Part shown: in pieces, positions 13,001 through 55,344 of the stretch | How the letters are laid out: each line of letters begins with the position of its first letter | Position numbering within the stretch: position 1 is the first letter of the stretch | Source: Pempheris klunzingeri | Taxonomy: Eukaryota > Chordata > Actinopteri > Acropomatiformes > Pempheridae | Assembly: GCF_042242105.1 (NCBI RefSeq) | Contig: NC_092018.1 | Coordinates: forward strand, 24,208,667 to 24,272,666 | Reading direction: 5' to 3' | Length of the DNA stretch: 64,000 nt | Translations under genes and position numbers: made by a program | Notes under the pieces: model-generated | What the model saw: the letters and a program-made list of their open reading frames with translations, nothing else | Told to the model about the DNA's origin: nothing | Database searches by the model: none

Positions 13001-14718
13001 GGATGTTGGACAGACATTCACTGTGGAGCCGACAGCGTCGTCTCATTCAGTGTTGGCAGCAGGGGCACAGTTAGCTCCTAGAGGCTGACTCCTCAATACA
13101 TTATTGATTAAGTGACGCAATTATTAACTATCATTATACTCACCATTATATTCATGCTGACTTGACACTTATAATTATATTATAATAAATATGTTTAATA
13201 AAAGAATGGCACTTGATAGTGATTCATATTATTAATTATTGTATTAATTAACAAAGATTTTTTCTTAAATAATGGCATTTTTCCAATAGCTTTCATGTAG
13301 TGTGACCCATAATGCCGTATTGATTTTGTTCAATATTTCTATGGAAAATTAATTCTGAATTTCAGTAGCTTTCATGTATTATAATGCAGCACTTAAATCC
13401 AATACACAGAGGTGTGTCCTGTTTGTTCAGGGTAGGAAGAGTTTTTGGTATTGATTTAGACTCACTCACTTTACTTTACTTTACTTACTTCATTATGGGT
13501 CCTTGAAAAATCCGGTCAAAGTTTTTAAATTTTGCCAGTGAAAAAGTGTGAGAACTCTTTGTTAAGGTTTTGTAATCCTTTGAATTTGTTTCTGTTGTGC
13601 AGCTGTCACAGCTTTTACAGCAAGCGTTACTCCAGAGCCCTCTACCTGGGGGCCAAGGCCATCCAGCTGAACAGCAACAGTGTGCAGGCTCTCCTCCTGA
13701 AGGGCGCGGCACTGAGAAACATGGGCCGCGTTCAAGAAGCCATCATCCATTTCAGAGAGGCCATGCGCTTGGCACCCTGCAGACTCGACTGCTATGAAGG
13801 CACGATTGGCTTTTTTTGTTATGTCCCAACATAGTTTCCATATTTTTAAATGTAATACATTTCCGTTCAGCTTGCACTGATTTTCCTGTCATTAATAATC
13901 GTCCTTATTATTCAGGTCTGATCGACTGCTACCTAGCATCCAATGGGATTCGAGAGGCAATGGGAATGGCAAATAACATCTATAAGACCCTGGGAGCCAA
14001 TGCACAGACTCTGACCATCCTTGCTACAGTGTGCCTGGAAGACCCTGTGACTCAGGAGAAAGCCAAAACCCTGCTGGACAAAGCGCTGGCCCAGAGACCG
14101 GACTACACCAAGGCTGTGGTCAAAAAGGCTGAACTGCTCAGTACGTACAACTGTTAGACCTGTTTTGCTTCTCACAGATGAACTCTGCATTAACCTAATG
14201 TGGTGGCATCTTTACCCCAAATTACAGTGTTTTCAGTGACATAAAGAAGACTGATACACAGGTGGAAATGAAGGTGTCCTGTTCTCTGTTTAAGGCCGGG
14301 AGCAGAAATACGAAGAAGGGATCGCTCTCCTGCGGAACGCCCTAGCCAATCAGAGTGACTGCGTCCTGCACAGAATGCTCGGAGATTTCCTGGTGGCAGT
14401 CAACGATTACCAAGAAGCCATGGATCAGTACAGCATAGCGCTAAGGTAACCAGAGACCACTCTTTAGCCTTATGTCTCATCTCTTCTCAAGAAAAGGATT
14501 TTTAATTTCATTTGTCATTTTTCCTAAGCCTGGATCCCAATGACCAGAAGTCTTTAGAGGGCATGCAGAAGATGGAGAAGGAGGAGAGTCCCACAGACGC
14601 CACGGTGGAGCTGGACGGTGACGACATGGAGGGCAGCGGAGAGGACGGAGATCTTGAGGGCAGTGACAGTGAAGCAGCGCAGTGGGCTGATCAGGAACAG
14701 TGGTTTGGCATGCAGTGA
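10053..14718 (+). CDS. anapc7: Anaphase-promoting complex subunit 7
   Basis: APC7 is a TPR scaffold subunit of the APC/C, the nuclear E3 ligase that degrades cyclins and securin. There are eleven coding exons: 10053-10153, 10841-11027, 11250-11369, 11625-11736, 11896-12049, 12146-12288, 12456-12573, 13603-13799, 13916-14140, 14295-14445 and 14529-14718. They total 1698 bases and encode 565 aa, the same length as human. The protein starts MNVIDHVRDMAAAGLHSNVR and continues through tandem TPR helices such as KRYSRALYLGAKAIQLNSNS and NMGRVQEAIIHFREAMRLAP. It ends in an acidic tail closing with WADQEQWFGMQ. All introns are GT-AG except intron 8 (13800-13915), which begins with GC. It faces ube2g1 head to head and atp2a2 tail to tail. 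The ATG is the family start and has a purine at -3. Confidence 0.97.
12695..13575. repeat. Dispersed repeat in anapc7 intron 7
   Basis: Intron 7 carries gtcatggaaaacctggaaaa and further agtcatgga motifs at 12700-12775. The complementary end, ccttgaaaaatccggtcaaa to agtgtgagaactctttgtta, lies at 13501-13565. The two ends probably flank a decayed nonautonomous element. The right end stops only about 30 bases before the exon 8 acceptor at 13602. Confidence 0.5.
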
Positions 14719-15685
14719 CCTCGGCCACTGAAGGATCCACAGTCAGCCCCACCTGCACCGACACACCGCAGCCTACGGGAAGCTTTCAGGTTCGACGCTG
14801 TTTTCCCAACACTCTGACAGCCTTTTTAGCCAGTTGTCTGAGGCTCGTTTGCTCGTCTGTACAGCTGTCTGCAGTCTTACAGGATCAGAAGACACTCAAC
14901 TTCAGAGAAAAATCAAGATGTGTTCAAACAATTTGACTGCTCAGTCTTTGTTAAAAAAAAAAAAAATGACGATGATGCTACTGTGGCTATTTCTTCTGCA
15001 CCTCTTTGTTTCTTTGTTGGCAGTCTGTGACTACACGAATAAATGCTTCACTGCTCCCTTGAAGGACAAAGTACAACTTAAAGTTCAAAATGTGTTTAAC
15101 AAAGTGAGTGTCAGTGTGTTAACAAAGACCTGCTTTGGATACTTTTCTAGGTTGAACTGCTCCCAGACATGAAATGCAGACAAGTTGTCAATCAAGGCGG
15201 TTGGCAAATGGCAGGATCAACTGGTATGATGGGAAATTTTGTTATTGCCAAAACTGGCTGGTGTGATCCTTCACGTGTGTTGCAGGCAATTTTAGATGTG
15301 TGTTTTGTTTGAGCCTGATCGACTCACCGGCTTCGCTACAGAAATGATGCTGATGTCGACTTAGCACAATAAATGTTGTGCGTTTGACGCAGCTTCGTCT
15401 CTGACAGGCAAATGTGGGTCTGACACCGTGACAATGTAACATATCTGTGCTGCTCTTTCAAATGTATCATCTTCATTTTAACATGAGGTTGTATCATGTA
15501 ATGCACATGCTTATTATTTTGATGTGTTTTCTGTTCAGTCTGCCTTTCTGTATCAAAAAAAATAACCCTACGACTGTCTCATTTTTAAGTTGGGAAGTGT
15601 TACTTAACCATTTTAAGACAAACGTTTGTAGTATTTTGTACATATTTTAAAGTGTATAATAAAATGATTAAACATTTTCACTTGA
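14719..15685 (+). other. anapc7: anapc7 3' UTR with poly(A) signal
   Basis: Noncoding sequence after the anapc7 stop ends with AATAAA at 15658-15663, so cleavage is expected near 15680. The stretch is T-rich, with an A-run at 14952-14965. Its end lies about 100 bases from the end of the convergent atp2a2 transcript. Confidence 0.7.
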
Positions 15686-15764
15686 CATGAATGAAGCCGT
15701 CCTGTTCAGTCAGTCTGGTGTCAGACAGCACATCTGAACGACACGAGGAAGAACGGCGAGTAAA

Positions 15765-18374
15765 CTCTTAATGTATGACAGTTTTATTTACCTGAAACCA
15801 AAGTTCATGTGATACATTGTACAATCATCTCTGAAAATACAGTACAGCAGTTTGGCAAAAAATGCCAGTGGAGGGACTGCCTGTTGTTCTCATGGTAAAA
15901 CGTATGCACGACCGCACCGCTGCAGGTCTGCCTTCCCAGATATGGCAAAATCTGCTCCAAACGTGTCGCACATCTCAGTGCAAAGCAAACAAAAAAGGCT
16001 GTTTGGTTTTTAAATATCCCATAAAAGTATTTCCTTAGGAAAGATGAACTGTTTTTTGAGCTTATTTAACATTTGTACTATCTGACGAATGTCTATTATA
16101 TTTACCAATACTATACATTGTCTTTTACACAAGTCTGGTAAAACAGGTGGCTGATTCAGCGGACATGCACCATGAAATATAGTACAATCTACTGTACACG
16201 GTACTAAGATCTTTGTCTAAAAAGATGGCATGAGAACTGTATTGTGATCTAAGGCTCTTCATGCAGGAGGATGGAAGGACTGGTGAGGTGGGACTGGCTA
16301 GTTTTCATCAGACATTGATTTATGGCCATTCTATAAAAAAGATGTATGAACTTTATGAGCCTCTGTCTTCATAATACTTAACTGACATGCAGCTCTTGTA
16401 AGATGTGCTGCCCAAAACACACATGCACAACACAAAACAAAAAAAACCCAAAAAGTTTCTGCAAGGAATTTAGAGTAGAGGTGGGCTTACTTGGCCTTTG
16501 CTGCAAAGACAAAGAAGAGAGAGGAAGAAACAAATCAGTGGACACAAGAATCACAGGCCAAAGTAGAAGCATCTGAGCAGCAAATAATTTATATTCATCA
16601 GTACTACTTTTCAAATATATTAAGGCCATGCTACAGGCAAGCAGGAGATTATGTCAAAGACAAATGCAATTACAAAAAAAAAAAACCCATTATATTATAA
16701 ATTAAAAAAAACAATAACACCATGTCCTAAAATGGTGTGGGGGCACTTAAATGTCAGTGTATCTGCCAGTTACTAAAACATGCTGCCAATATACAATCAA
16801 AAATAACTAACACCACTGACAAGATGCCAGTTTCAAATGCAAAAGGCTCCTATTTCTCCTTGGTGTGTACCTGGCACTTGGTGACATTGAAGGCATTTAA
16901 AAAAAAACAAAAAAAAACAAAAAAACTCACACCTTAATTTCTCTCTTGTACTTGTACCATTAAAAGCATATTTAAAAAAAAAAAAAAAAAAACTGCTAGT
17001 CCTACCAAAACATGAGTAGCTGTCATTCTCTTCAGAACAATGACAGACAGCAAAGCTGCGTGTGCAACAACGCAAAGATGAGACAGCGCTAGTTGGCATG
17101 CAGCACAAAGTGTACTCACTCAGCAGCTAAACAGGTGGAAGGCATAGGAAGAAACAACAGTTAGCTTTACAACTAAAGAAAGTCAAAGCATTCACTGGCC
17201 TGGTATTATTGGAGCAGGCATGCAGAGTGTCTACGACCACCCTTCAGTAAACTAGTGTAAATGTATGTCAGCAACAAGGACGAAAAAAAAAAAAAAAAAG
17301 ATCTATACAGAGATTCTACTTTGTGTGCTATGTACAGATATACAGACTCTTCCAATGACAGGTTGTCCACGTTGTGCTCAGTTAAGACTAACAGCTTCTT
17401 GGTGCCTTTTTACATTTTCAAGTACAGTATGTGCACATTATACATACATTAGAAAGATTACTGTAATTAAGATGCAAAAGTAAGACTGAGAGTTGAGATA
17501 TAATAATAATAATAATAAAAAAAAAAAATCAAGACAAACATGTTTTCTTCAAGTAAACAAATTTAACGACATACTTTATCAAAAATTACTCTGAATTAAC
17601 CCGGTAACATATCTTTGTCCTCTCTCCGATAACAGAAAAGAAAAAAAAAGCATATATATATATAAAAAAAAAAACATTAAAATATGTGCGAGGGCTTTGT
17701 CTCTACTGCAAAACAAATCGGTGCTTACCTCAACACTATAACTGATCATCTATGACATGGTTGTTTAGACAAATGTGAAGTAATGGTCATATTAACAGCA
17801 CTGAGGTAGCTGTGCTCTGCCTACTGCAGAAAATAACGAGTGATTATACATGGAGCTCAAAAATGACTATAGAGATTCATGCCGGGGCAAATATATTCAT
17901 GTCTTTGCCCCCAAATTAGTATTGTACTTTATGATCCTTAGAATTACATCATCGTCACACCCAGCATTCTGTCCCCCACAGCCCCTCCTGAAAATTACAA
18001 AATATTAGTTATTATAAAATAGTGTAAATTCTCTGTACAGCTCAACACACAGCTCCAACACGGTGGGCATTTCTAAATGGTCAAAACAGGGGATCAAAAG
18101 AGAGAAAAGCGTGATGGTAAAATAAAAACATAGAGACAAGATGTAAGTCGAAGTCATTAAAATATGACTATTGCCCCTGCCCCCCCCCCTTCCCGCCCCC
18201 GCCCCAAATGTATTGGTGAAAATGTCCTAAATACAAAAGATCTGACAGTAATCATACTGTCAGAGCAGGTGCAAGTGTTGACTGTGAGTTGTTCCAAGTT
18301 AATGTAACTGTGTTAGATGTGTGTTAATGTCCACTTCACACTGGTGCACAGGGAGGGTAGTGTACTGGAGTCAG
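15765..18374 (-). other. atp2a2: atp2a2 3' UTR
   Basis: About 2.6 kb of AT-rich minus-strand sequence lies between the SERCA2b stop and an AATAAA signal at 15783-15788. I saw no earlier AATAAA or ATTAAA on this strand, so the 2b and 2a transcripts probably share this end. It contains the candidate 2a terminal exon (16500-16487), several A-runs and a C-rich tract at 18181-18206. Confidence 0.6.
16487..16500 (-). CDS. atp2a2: Candidate SERCA2a-specific terminal coding exon
   Basis: On the minus strand a long pyrimidine tract (about 16504-16535) ends in tttgcag directly before CAAAGGCCAAGTAA. Joined to the internal donor at 18523 in exon 20 (TTTG/GTAAAC), this reads Ala-Lys-Ala-Lys-stop. The resulting pump has 996 aa, against 997 for human SERCA2a, whose tail is likewise a handful of residues. 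Mammalian ATP2A2 uses the same design: an internal donor in exon 20 is either skipped (2b) or spliced to a downstream exon (2a). The residues differ from the mammalian AILE ending, so the call rests on splice signals, frame and position. Without transcript data it remains a prediction. Confidence 0.6.
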
Positions 18375-37150
<18,776 letters not shown>

Positions 37151-37551
37151 ATGTGGACTCATATCATTGGACGAACGGTGTCAGCGACGTTCAAAACCAG
37201 GGAGACATGAAAAAACACAGGAAGCAACCAGGAAATGCCAGGCCGGACCAGGCTCCATGTTTGTACGTCCCATTCAAACCTTGTGGTTATGTTGCATGTA
37301 AACAAGAAAGCCGGGGGGCTCATTTGCATTTATTTTAGTGTTTAGTCATGTCGGCTTCAGCGTAAATCACTGGAGACTGACTTCTGTTTATGGGGGAGAA
37401 TATTAAGTGTTATTATTTTCTGTGTGCCTTCCCCAGGACATTCTTATTGAGTTGAGTACGGACGCTGATGGAGGTTCTTCCTTCCCTTTTTGTTTTTCTT
37501 AGTGTTATCTGGTCACTCTCGGCTTCAAACCCACACTTTTGCAAGTTTAAA

Positions 37552-37591
<40 letters not shown>

Positions 37592-38814
37592 TCCGTTAAG
37601 TGTGACCTGCTTGTGTAGATTCACAGACAACTTAACACAATTCCCTCAGACTGCTGGCATCCCACTACAGAAGCCAATGTCTTCCTGTATTACTACCTCG
37701 TTTACACTTCACTAGGGGCCCCAGTCCTCCTTTGGCTCAGTAGAGAACAAGATCAATGTCACAGACCGTTTGCTGAGGGGTTTCTACAGGCTACAGACAA
37801 TACAGGATGATTTGCACACAAACCAGTGCCTCAAGATAACATAAGGAAGTTCTTCTGGCAAACCATAAAACCCCTTTGATTAATCAGCTGCATCTACAGA
37901 ATAGCTGTGAAGGCAGCTAAAGAGGTGTGAGGGCACTAGGTCACGCTCCCCTCCCACCCCATCACCCCCCACTGTGTTCTTCAGGGGGTATCATTGTCAG
38001 ATGTTTTACAGGACTGGCATACATCATCTGTTAACACATCTTAATAAGGCCACAAGAAGCAGAAGACAATATCGTGCTGTAACAATAATAACGTGGCACT
38101 GCCCAGTTGGACATCAAGCTGCCTTTTACAAAGCACACTTGATCCGTTTGGCACAGCAGCCACTAACATTGGCTGTCAACAGTAGATTAAGTTTCTGTGG
38201 GAGGGAGGGTTGGATCCTGAAACATCCTGGAAGACATTTGTTGGGAACAAACCGTAGACCATGTGGACAGAAGTGTGTGCAAATTTACAGGCTTAAAAAA
38301 TAATGAAACTTCACTATAGGTACTAAAATGTGTTGTCCCACATGTAGTTTAAAATTCCTTTACACATAGTTAAGTAATAAAGGCATAGAATTTGCTCTTG
38401 TAAAGTGCATGCGTCTTGTTATTTATAACATAACATAGAGATAGATATACTTTATATTATTCCAATTAAAGAAAGCAAACATAATGCTCTTAATCAGTCA
38501 CTTGAATTCTATAGATAAATTGTGTTTTCTGTATTCTAGTCTTAGTCTTACAACAACAACAGGCATTTGCTGTTTGTCTCATTCTGTTTACAATGAAATA
38601 GGTGAATACATCTTTATCATGAATGGGAATGTATGGATGGTCAACATTACACAAATAGTGGCATTTTTGATGACTATTATGATAAAACATCAGTCAAAAT
38701 CAGTATTAAATGTATTTAATAGAATATAAACAACAATTAACAACCAAAATATATAACCATGTATGTCTTAAATGTCATAGACGATCTTAAAGTAAGGTTT
38801 TATTATAGAAAAAT
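37151..38814. other. Gap between atp2a2 and ift81
   Basis: Intergenic sequence holding an (AC)16 microsatellite at 37556-37587 and otherwise AT-rich DNA without a recognisable gene. Confidence 0.5.
37556..37587. repeat. (AC)16 microsatellite
   Basis: Sixteen AC units lie about 870 bases upstream of the atp2a2 start codon. Confidence 0.95.
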
Positions 38815-39423
38815 AGTGTATCTTGTGATTTATTACTGAAACAAGCAGAATGAAATTACTATTTCATCCCCGCTGTCCAAAGCACAGGAGGTCCCAGTGA
38901 ATTCCAAAATTGGCAAAACACCCAGTCCAAGGTCATGGTAGTTGTTGCCAAAAATAGTTGACTGTGTCCACATACAAAGTGCACCACTTTGTATGCTGTT
39001 ATCTTCAGACACTTTGATTGAAAGTGTATTATTAAAGATGAGGCAAAATGGAGTGTCCGGGGGCCAGAGAAAGTGATAACCTATGGTCCTGAACACCTCT
39101 TGATTCACATGCTCTTTACGTTGTGGATTATTCAAGGATCTCAAACCATGTCATCAACTAGAAGCTACTGGTCTGGGTCTTACACAAGATAAACTATCTA
39201 ACCGAAATTCAATGACAGTGTGTAACAGACGAGATGGAGGGAAAGGGGAACTCTGTGAACCATGAGGCAGACCGTGTATCTGTTATTTGAATGTATTATA
39301 TTGTCCATAAACTGTTTACATATAACAACTATATTGTTAAAAGACATAGTATGTTACAGGAAGGTAAAGGAGATTAAGCTGAACTCTGTGTAGTGAATGT
39401 ACTGTAGCTGCCTAGATGTGTCC
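38815..39423 (-). other. ift81: ift81 3' UTR with poly(A) signal
   Basis: About 600 bases follow the ift81 stop on the minus strand before an AATAAA at 38829-38834. A 103-codon open frame (39144-38833) lies wholly inside and closes right at the signal. I could not assign it to any family. Confidence 0.55.
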
Positions 39424-52005
<12,582 letters not shown>

Positions 52006-52345
52006 CTTGAATAATACCAAACGTGCGTGCTGTAAATTAACTAATGAGTCCTCTTCTTTGCTAGATTAGCCCGCTAACGTTTAGCTAACTAGTCAGCTTT
52101 CTGTCTTCGACTAACGAGACACCCAGCCTGCAAAGAAGCCTTTAAAATAAACAGTCCACCAGAGTCAGTGGAGAGGGAGGAAAACAGCTTTTTAAAAATG
52201 TTAAAGACAAGTGTCCGATAGTTTTGTTTGTCCGCCTTACTACATCCTCCGCTTGCTAGCTAGCGGTTGTTAGCAGTTAGCAGCGGTTGTTGTCAGCAGC
52301 GCCATGGATACCACAGACTCGTCACGGGCTGGTTGCTAACAGGAA
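52006..52345 (-). promoter_or_regulatory. ift81: Likely ift81 promoter and 5' UTR
   Basis: Sequence upstream of the ift81 ATG has moderate CpG content and repeated gctagc/gctaac words. No TATA box is apparent. The call rests on position only. Confidence 0.35.
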
Positions 52346-53099
52346 GTAGAGTTGACCGTATGTTTAAGAGAATGTTGTTGCGCTAAATGTACGCAGAATG
52401 CTTTTCACTGGGACAGACAGGGATCAAATCGATGGGAACTCGTGCTTTTCTTTATGATTGAAAACAAAAGAAGGGCTGTTAGTAAAAATAAACACATTTG
52501 ACGTGCTGTTGTGCGGGGTTATAATTATACATAATGTATAATAATTATACATAATGTAGAATTATACACTATACATGTGTAGTGTATAATTATAGGTTAA
52601 ACAGTCATACGGCATCTAATAATTTACACTGACACATCCTGTATTACTTTTTGGCATTTAAAATGTTTTTTTCCTCCCGAATTCGACCATCTTAAGAATT
52701 AAAGCAGGCTCAATACCAGCTAAAATAACAATAACAGCTAAAATAAAATAACATGACTTATTGCTTGTTGAAAACGGCTAAACTCGAAAGTGTGGCTGAA
52801 AACCGCCTATAATCTTTAAATCGAGGTGACATTTTGGATCTATTTTTTTTTAAATCTTTAATACTAGATTAAAAAAAAGGGAGAACAACATGATACAAAC
52901 TGGAACACTACGTCTAAATATCACCCAGATATTTAAATGCGCATAAACTCGTGCACAGTGACCATCACGTTGCACTTGAACGCACCCCTCTTGTCAGTCT
53001 GAACTTTTGAACCGTCAGATGGCGATATGTTCACAAGGCACGGCTTCAGGTTACAACACAGTGAACTTTGGTAGGATTAAGCAGCGTTCAGAGCATAAC
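52346..53099. other. Spacer between ift81 and bcr promoters
   Basis: AT-rich intergenic DNA with no coding signal. It holds two tandem 20-base units followed by a 30-base palindrome (52521-52591). Confidence 0.5.
52521..52591. repeat. Tandem repeat followed by a palindrome
   Basis: ataattatacataatgta occurs at 52521-52538 and again at 52541-52558. Directly after, 52561-52590 forms a palindrome in which 14 of 15 positions pair, with no loop. Confidence 0.85.
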
Positions 53100-54011
53100 T
53101 GAAAGGACAAGTGTGTTGTGTCAGACGGAGGCAAAGCCGAAGCGAAGGCTGCACAGGGTGAATGTTAAGCAAGTTGGTTTCTAATAGGGGCTAAAAGTCC
53201 AGGCTGGATTTGAGCAATCAACAAAGGATAGTTGTTTTGAAAGTCGGGATCTTGCTTTTCTTCATCCAGCTGCATTGTAAGAACCTCAGGACAACATCTT
53301 CCTGGTTAGCACGCCGTGGGACGTTTACTGTCTGATGAGTCTGTTTGTCTCCTGCTTGTCCAACAAGGAAACACTCGTTTTCCAGCCTTTCTTAGGGAAC
53401 ATATGTTCTGATGAATGTCCTCTTGTGGAGATCAGCTTCACCTGGGAAAACAAACAAACTCTTGTGTTGGAAGAGAAAAGGCATCTTGACAAATCATCAT
53501 TGTTTTTTTTTTTTTGTTTTTTTTTTTGATTGTTTGTTTGTGTGATCTATTTGGAGTGTAAAGCCTGAATCACGTCCATGTAGCCCCTCCTCCTCCTCCT
53601 CCTCCTCCTCCTGCTGCTGCTGCTGCTGCTGCTGCAACTGTAATGCTGACGGAGAGCCAGAAAGCTGCGAGTCAGTCTGACACCAAACACAGGATCTCTC
53701 TCACAGACACGGGATCTCCAGAGAATACACGAGCATGAGAGGAGATGGAGAGCGAGGATTAGGAGAAACTCACATTTCTTGGACTATGTCAGGAGGAGTT
53801 TGTTTTCTTTTAGCAGTGATCTCGCCTCTGTAGGATTCCTCTCCTGTGTGTGTGTGAGTAAAGACTACACGAACAGGTTTTCCTTACTCTGGAGAACACT
53901 TTCTCTTTTTGTGTTACAGCACCATGGAAGCCTGTCAACACTTAAGTCCAGTTCATTCTTTACAAATGTATGTTTGCTGTTAGTTGAATAGTTTATGTTA
54001 GAGTAATAACA
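53100..54011 (+). other. bcr: Likely bcr 5' UTR and proximal promoter
   Basis: Sequence upstream of the bcr ATG. It carries a (TCC)n-(TGC)n trinucleotide tract at 53586-53635 and several T-runs (53502-53528). The transcription start is not evident, so the left edge is a guess. Confidence 0.35.
53586..53635 (+). repeat. (TCC)n(TGC)n trinucleotide repeat
   Basis: About nine TCC units pass directly into about seven TGC units, some 380 bases before the bcr start codon. Confidence 0.95.
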
Positions 54012-55344
54012 ATGGTTGAACCGGTGGGGTTTGTGGAAGCGTGGAGAGCCCAGTTCCCAGAGTCTGATCCCCCCTACATGGACCTAAACTCTCTGGGGGA
54101 CATTGAACAGGAGCTGGACAGATGCAAGACTTCTATTAGGCACTTGGAGAAAGAAGTAAACAAGGAGCGCTTTCGGATGATCTACCTGCAGACTCTGCTT
54201 GCAAAAGAGAAGAAGTCTTATGACGGGCAGAGATGGGGATTTAAAAGGACACAACAGATGACTGATGGAGACCTGCCCGGTGGCCCTGACAGCCAGAGGT
54301 CCCACACAGATGAGCTGCCAGTGGAGGAGCAGCAGCAGAGAGGCTCTGGCAAGACGGCCAGGTGTAAACCACATCCTGAAGGACAGGTGGATGGTTCATC
54401 CCTGGCCAAACAGAAGGGTGGGGTGTCACCCGTCCGGCCGGACCCAGAGACTCCTGATATCCCGCTGGGCACAGGCTCGGTGGCAGCTCTGAGATCCAAC
54501 TTTGAGCGCATCAGAAGGGTCAACTCTCACACAGCTGGAGACGGCCGAGGGTTGTCAGTGATGGGGGGCCAGGAAAAACCTTTCTATGTGAACGTGGAGT
54601 ACCATCACGAGCGAGGGCTGGTCAAAGTCAACGACAGGGAGGTCTCGGACAAGATCAGCACCCTAGGCTGTCAGGCCATGCAGATGGAGCGTAAGAGGTC
54701 CCTGCACTCCGTCCCAGGGAACCTGTCAGCCGCCACGGGGGACATTAGCAAGGCTGTTCAAAGAGGCAGATCCACCGAGGGGAACTGTAGCTACAACGGG
54801 TCACATGACGACGCTGAGCCACACTTCCTGAAAGACAGCGTGATCCGTTCCATTGGGGGGAAGTCTGGGGAGTGCCAGCCTTACACCAGTGTTTATGTTG
54901 GGGGAATGATGGCTGACGGGGACACTCGAGTCATCCACATTAGGGACCACAGCATAGAGGAGGATGCACACCTCACCTGGCCAAGGCGCTCCTATTCTCC
55001 CGGCAGCTTTGACGACGTAGGAGGAGGCTACACGCCGGACTGCAGCTCCAACGAAAACTTAACATCTAGCGAGGAAGACTTCTCCTCGGGCCAGTCCAGC
55101 CACGTGTCTCCCAGCCCCACCACCTATCAGATGTACAGGGAGAAGAGCCGCTCACCCTCCCAGCAGTCCTTTGATAGCAGCAGCCCACCCACACCCTTGT
55201 CTCAGAAACGTCTGAAGCATCAGGTGATGGTGTCTGAGGCCTCCATCATAGGGGTCCGCAAAGCCGGCCAGATCTGGCCCAGTGACGGGGACTCCACCAC
55301 GTCAAGCAGGACCTCTCATGACAACAGTATTCAAGGGGATCTGG
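54012..55344 (+). CDS. bcr: BCR RhoGEF/RacGAP, first coding exon
   Basis: BCR is a cytoplasmic multidomain protein: an N-terminal oligomerisation coiled coil, a Ser/Thr kinase region, then DH-PH, C2 and RacGAP domains. Only exon 1 is here: 444 codons plus one base, ending at CTGG/GTAGGT (donor 55345). The start MVEPVGFVEAWRAQFPESDP and the helix ending in RMIYLQTLLAKEKKSYD match the BCR oligomerisation domain (residues about 1-75). Tyr192, in the FYVNVEYHHERGLVKVND block, matches the Grb2-binding Tyr177 of human BCR. The Ser-rich part with GGGYTPDCSSNENLTSSEED and SQQSFDSSSPPTPLS matches the region before the human exon 1 end. Human exon 1 is also large and encodes a similar number of residues. 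The frame stays open into the intron until 55439, but the tail after 444 is unlike BCR. The ATG context (aacaATGG) is good. Confidence 0.94.

Noticed and set aside
54084-54523. Minus-strand open frames opposite the bcr exon
   Set aside because: They mirror GC-rich coding sequence and have no family match. The plus-strand frame is clearly BCR.
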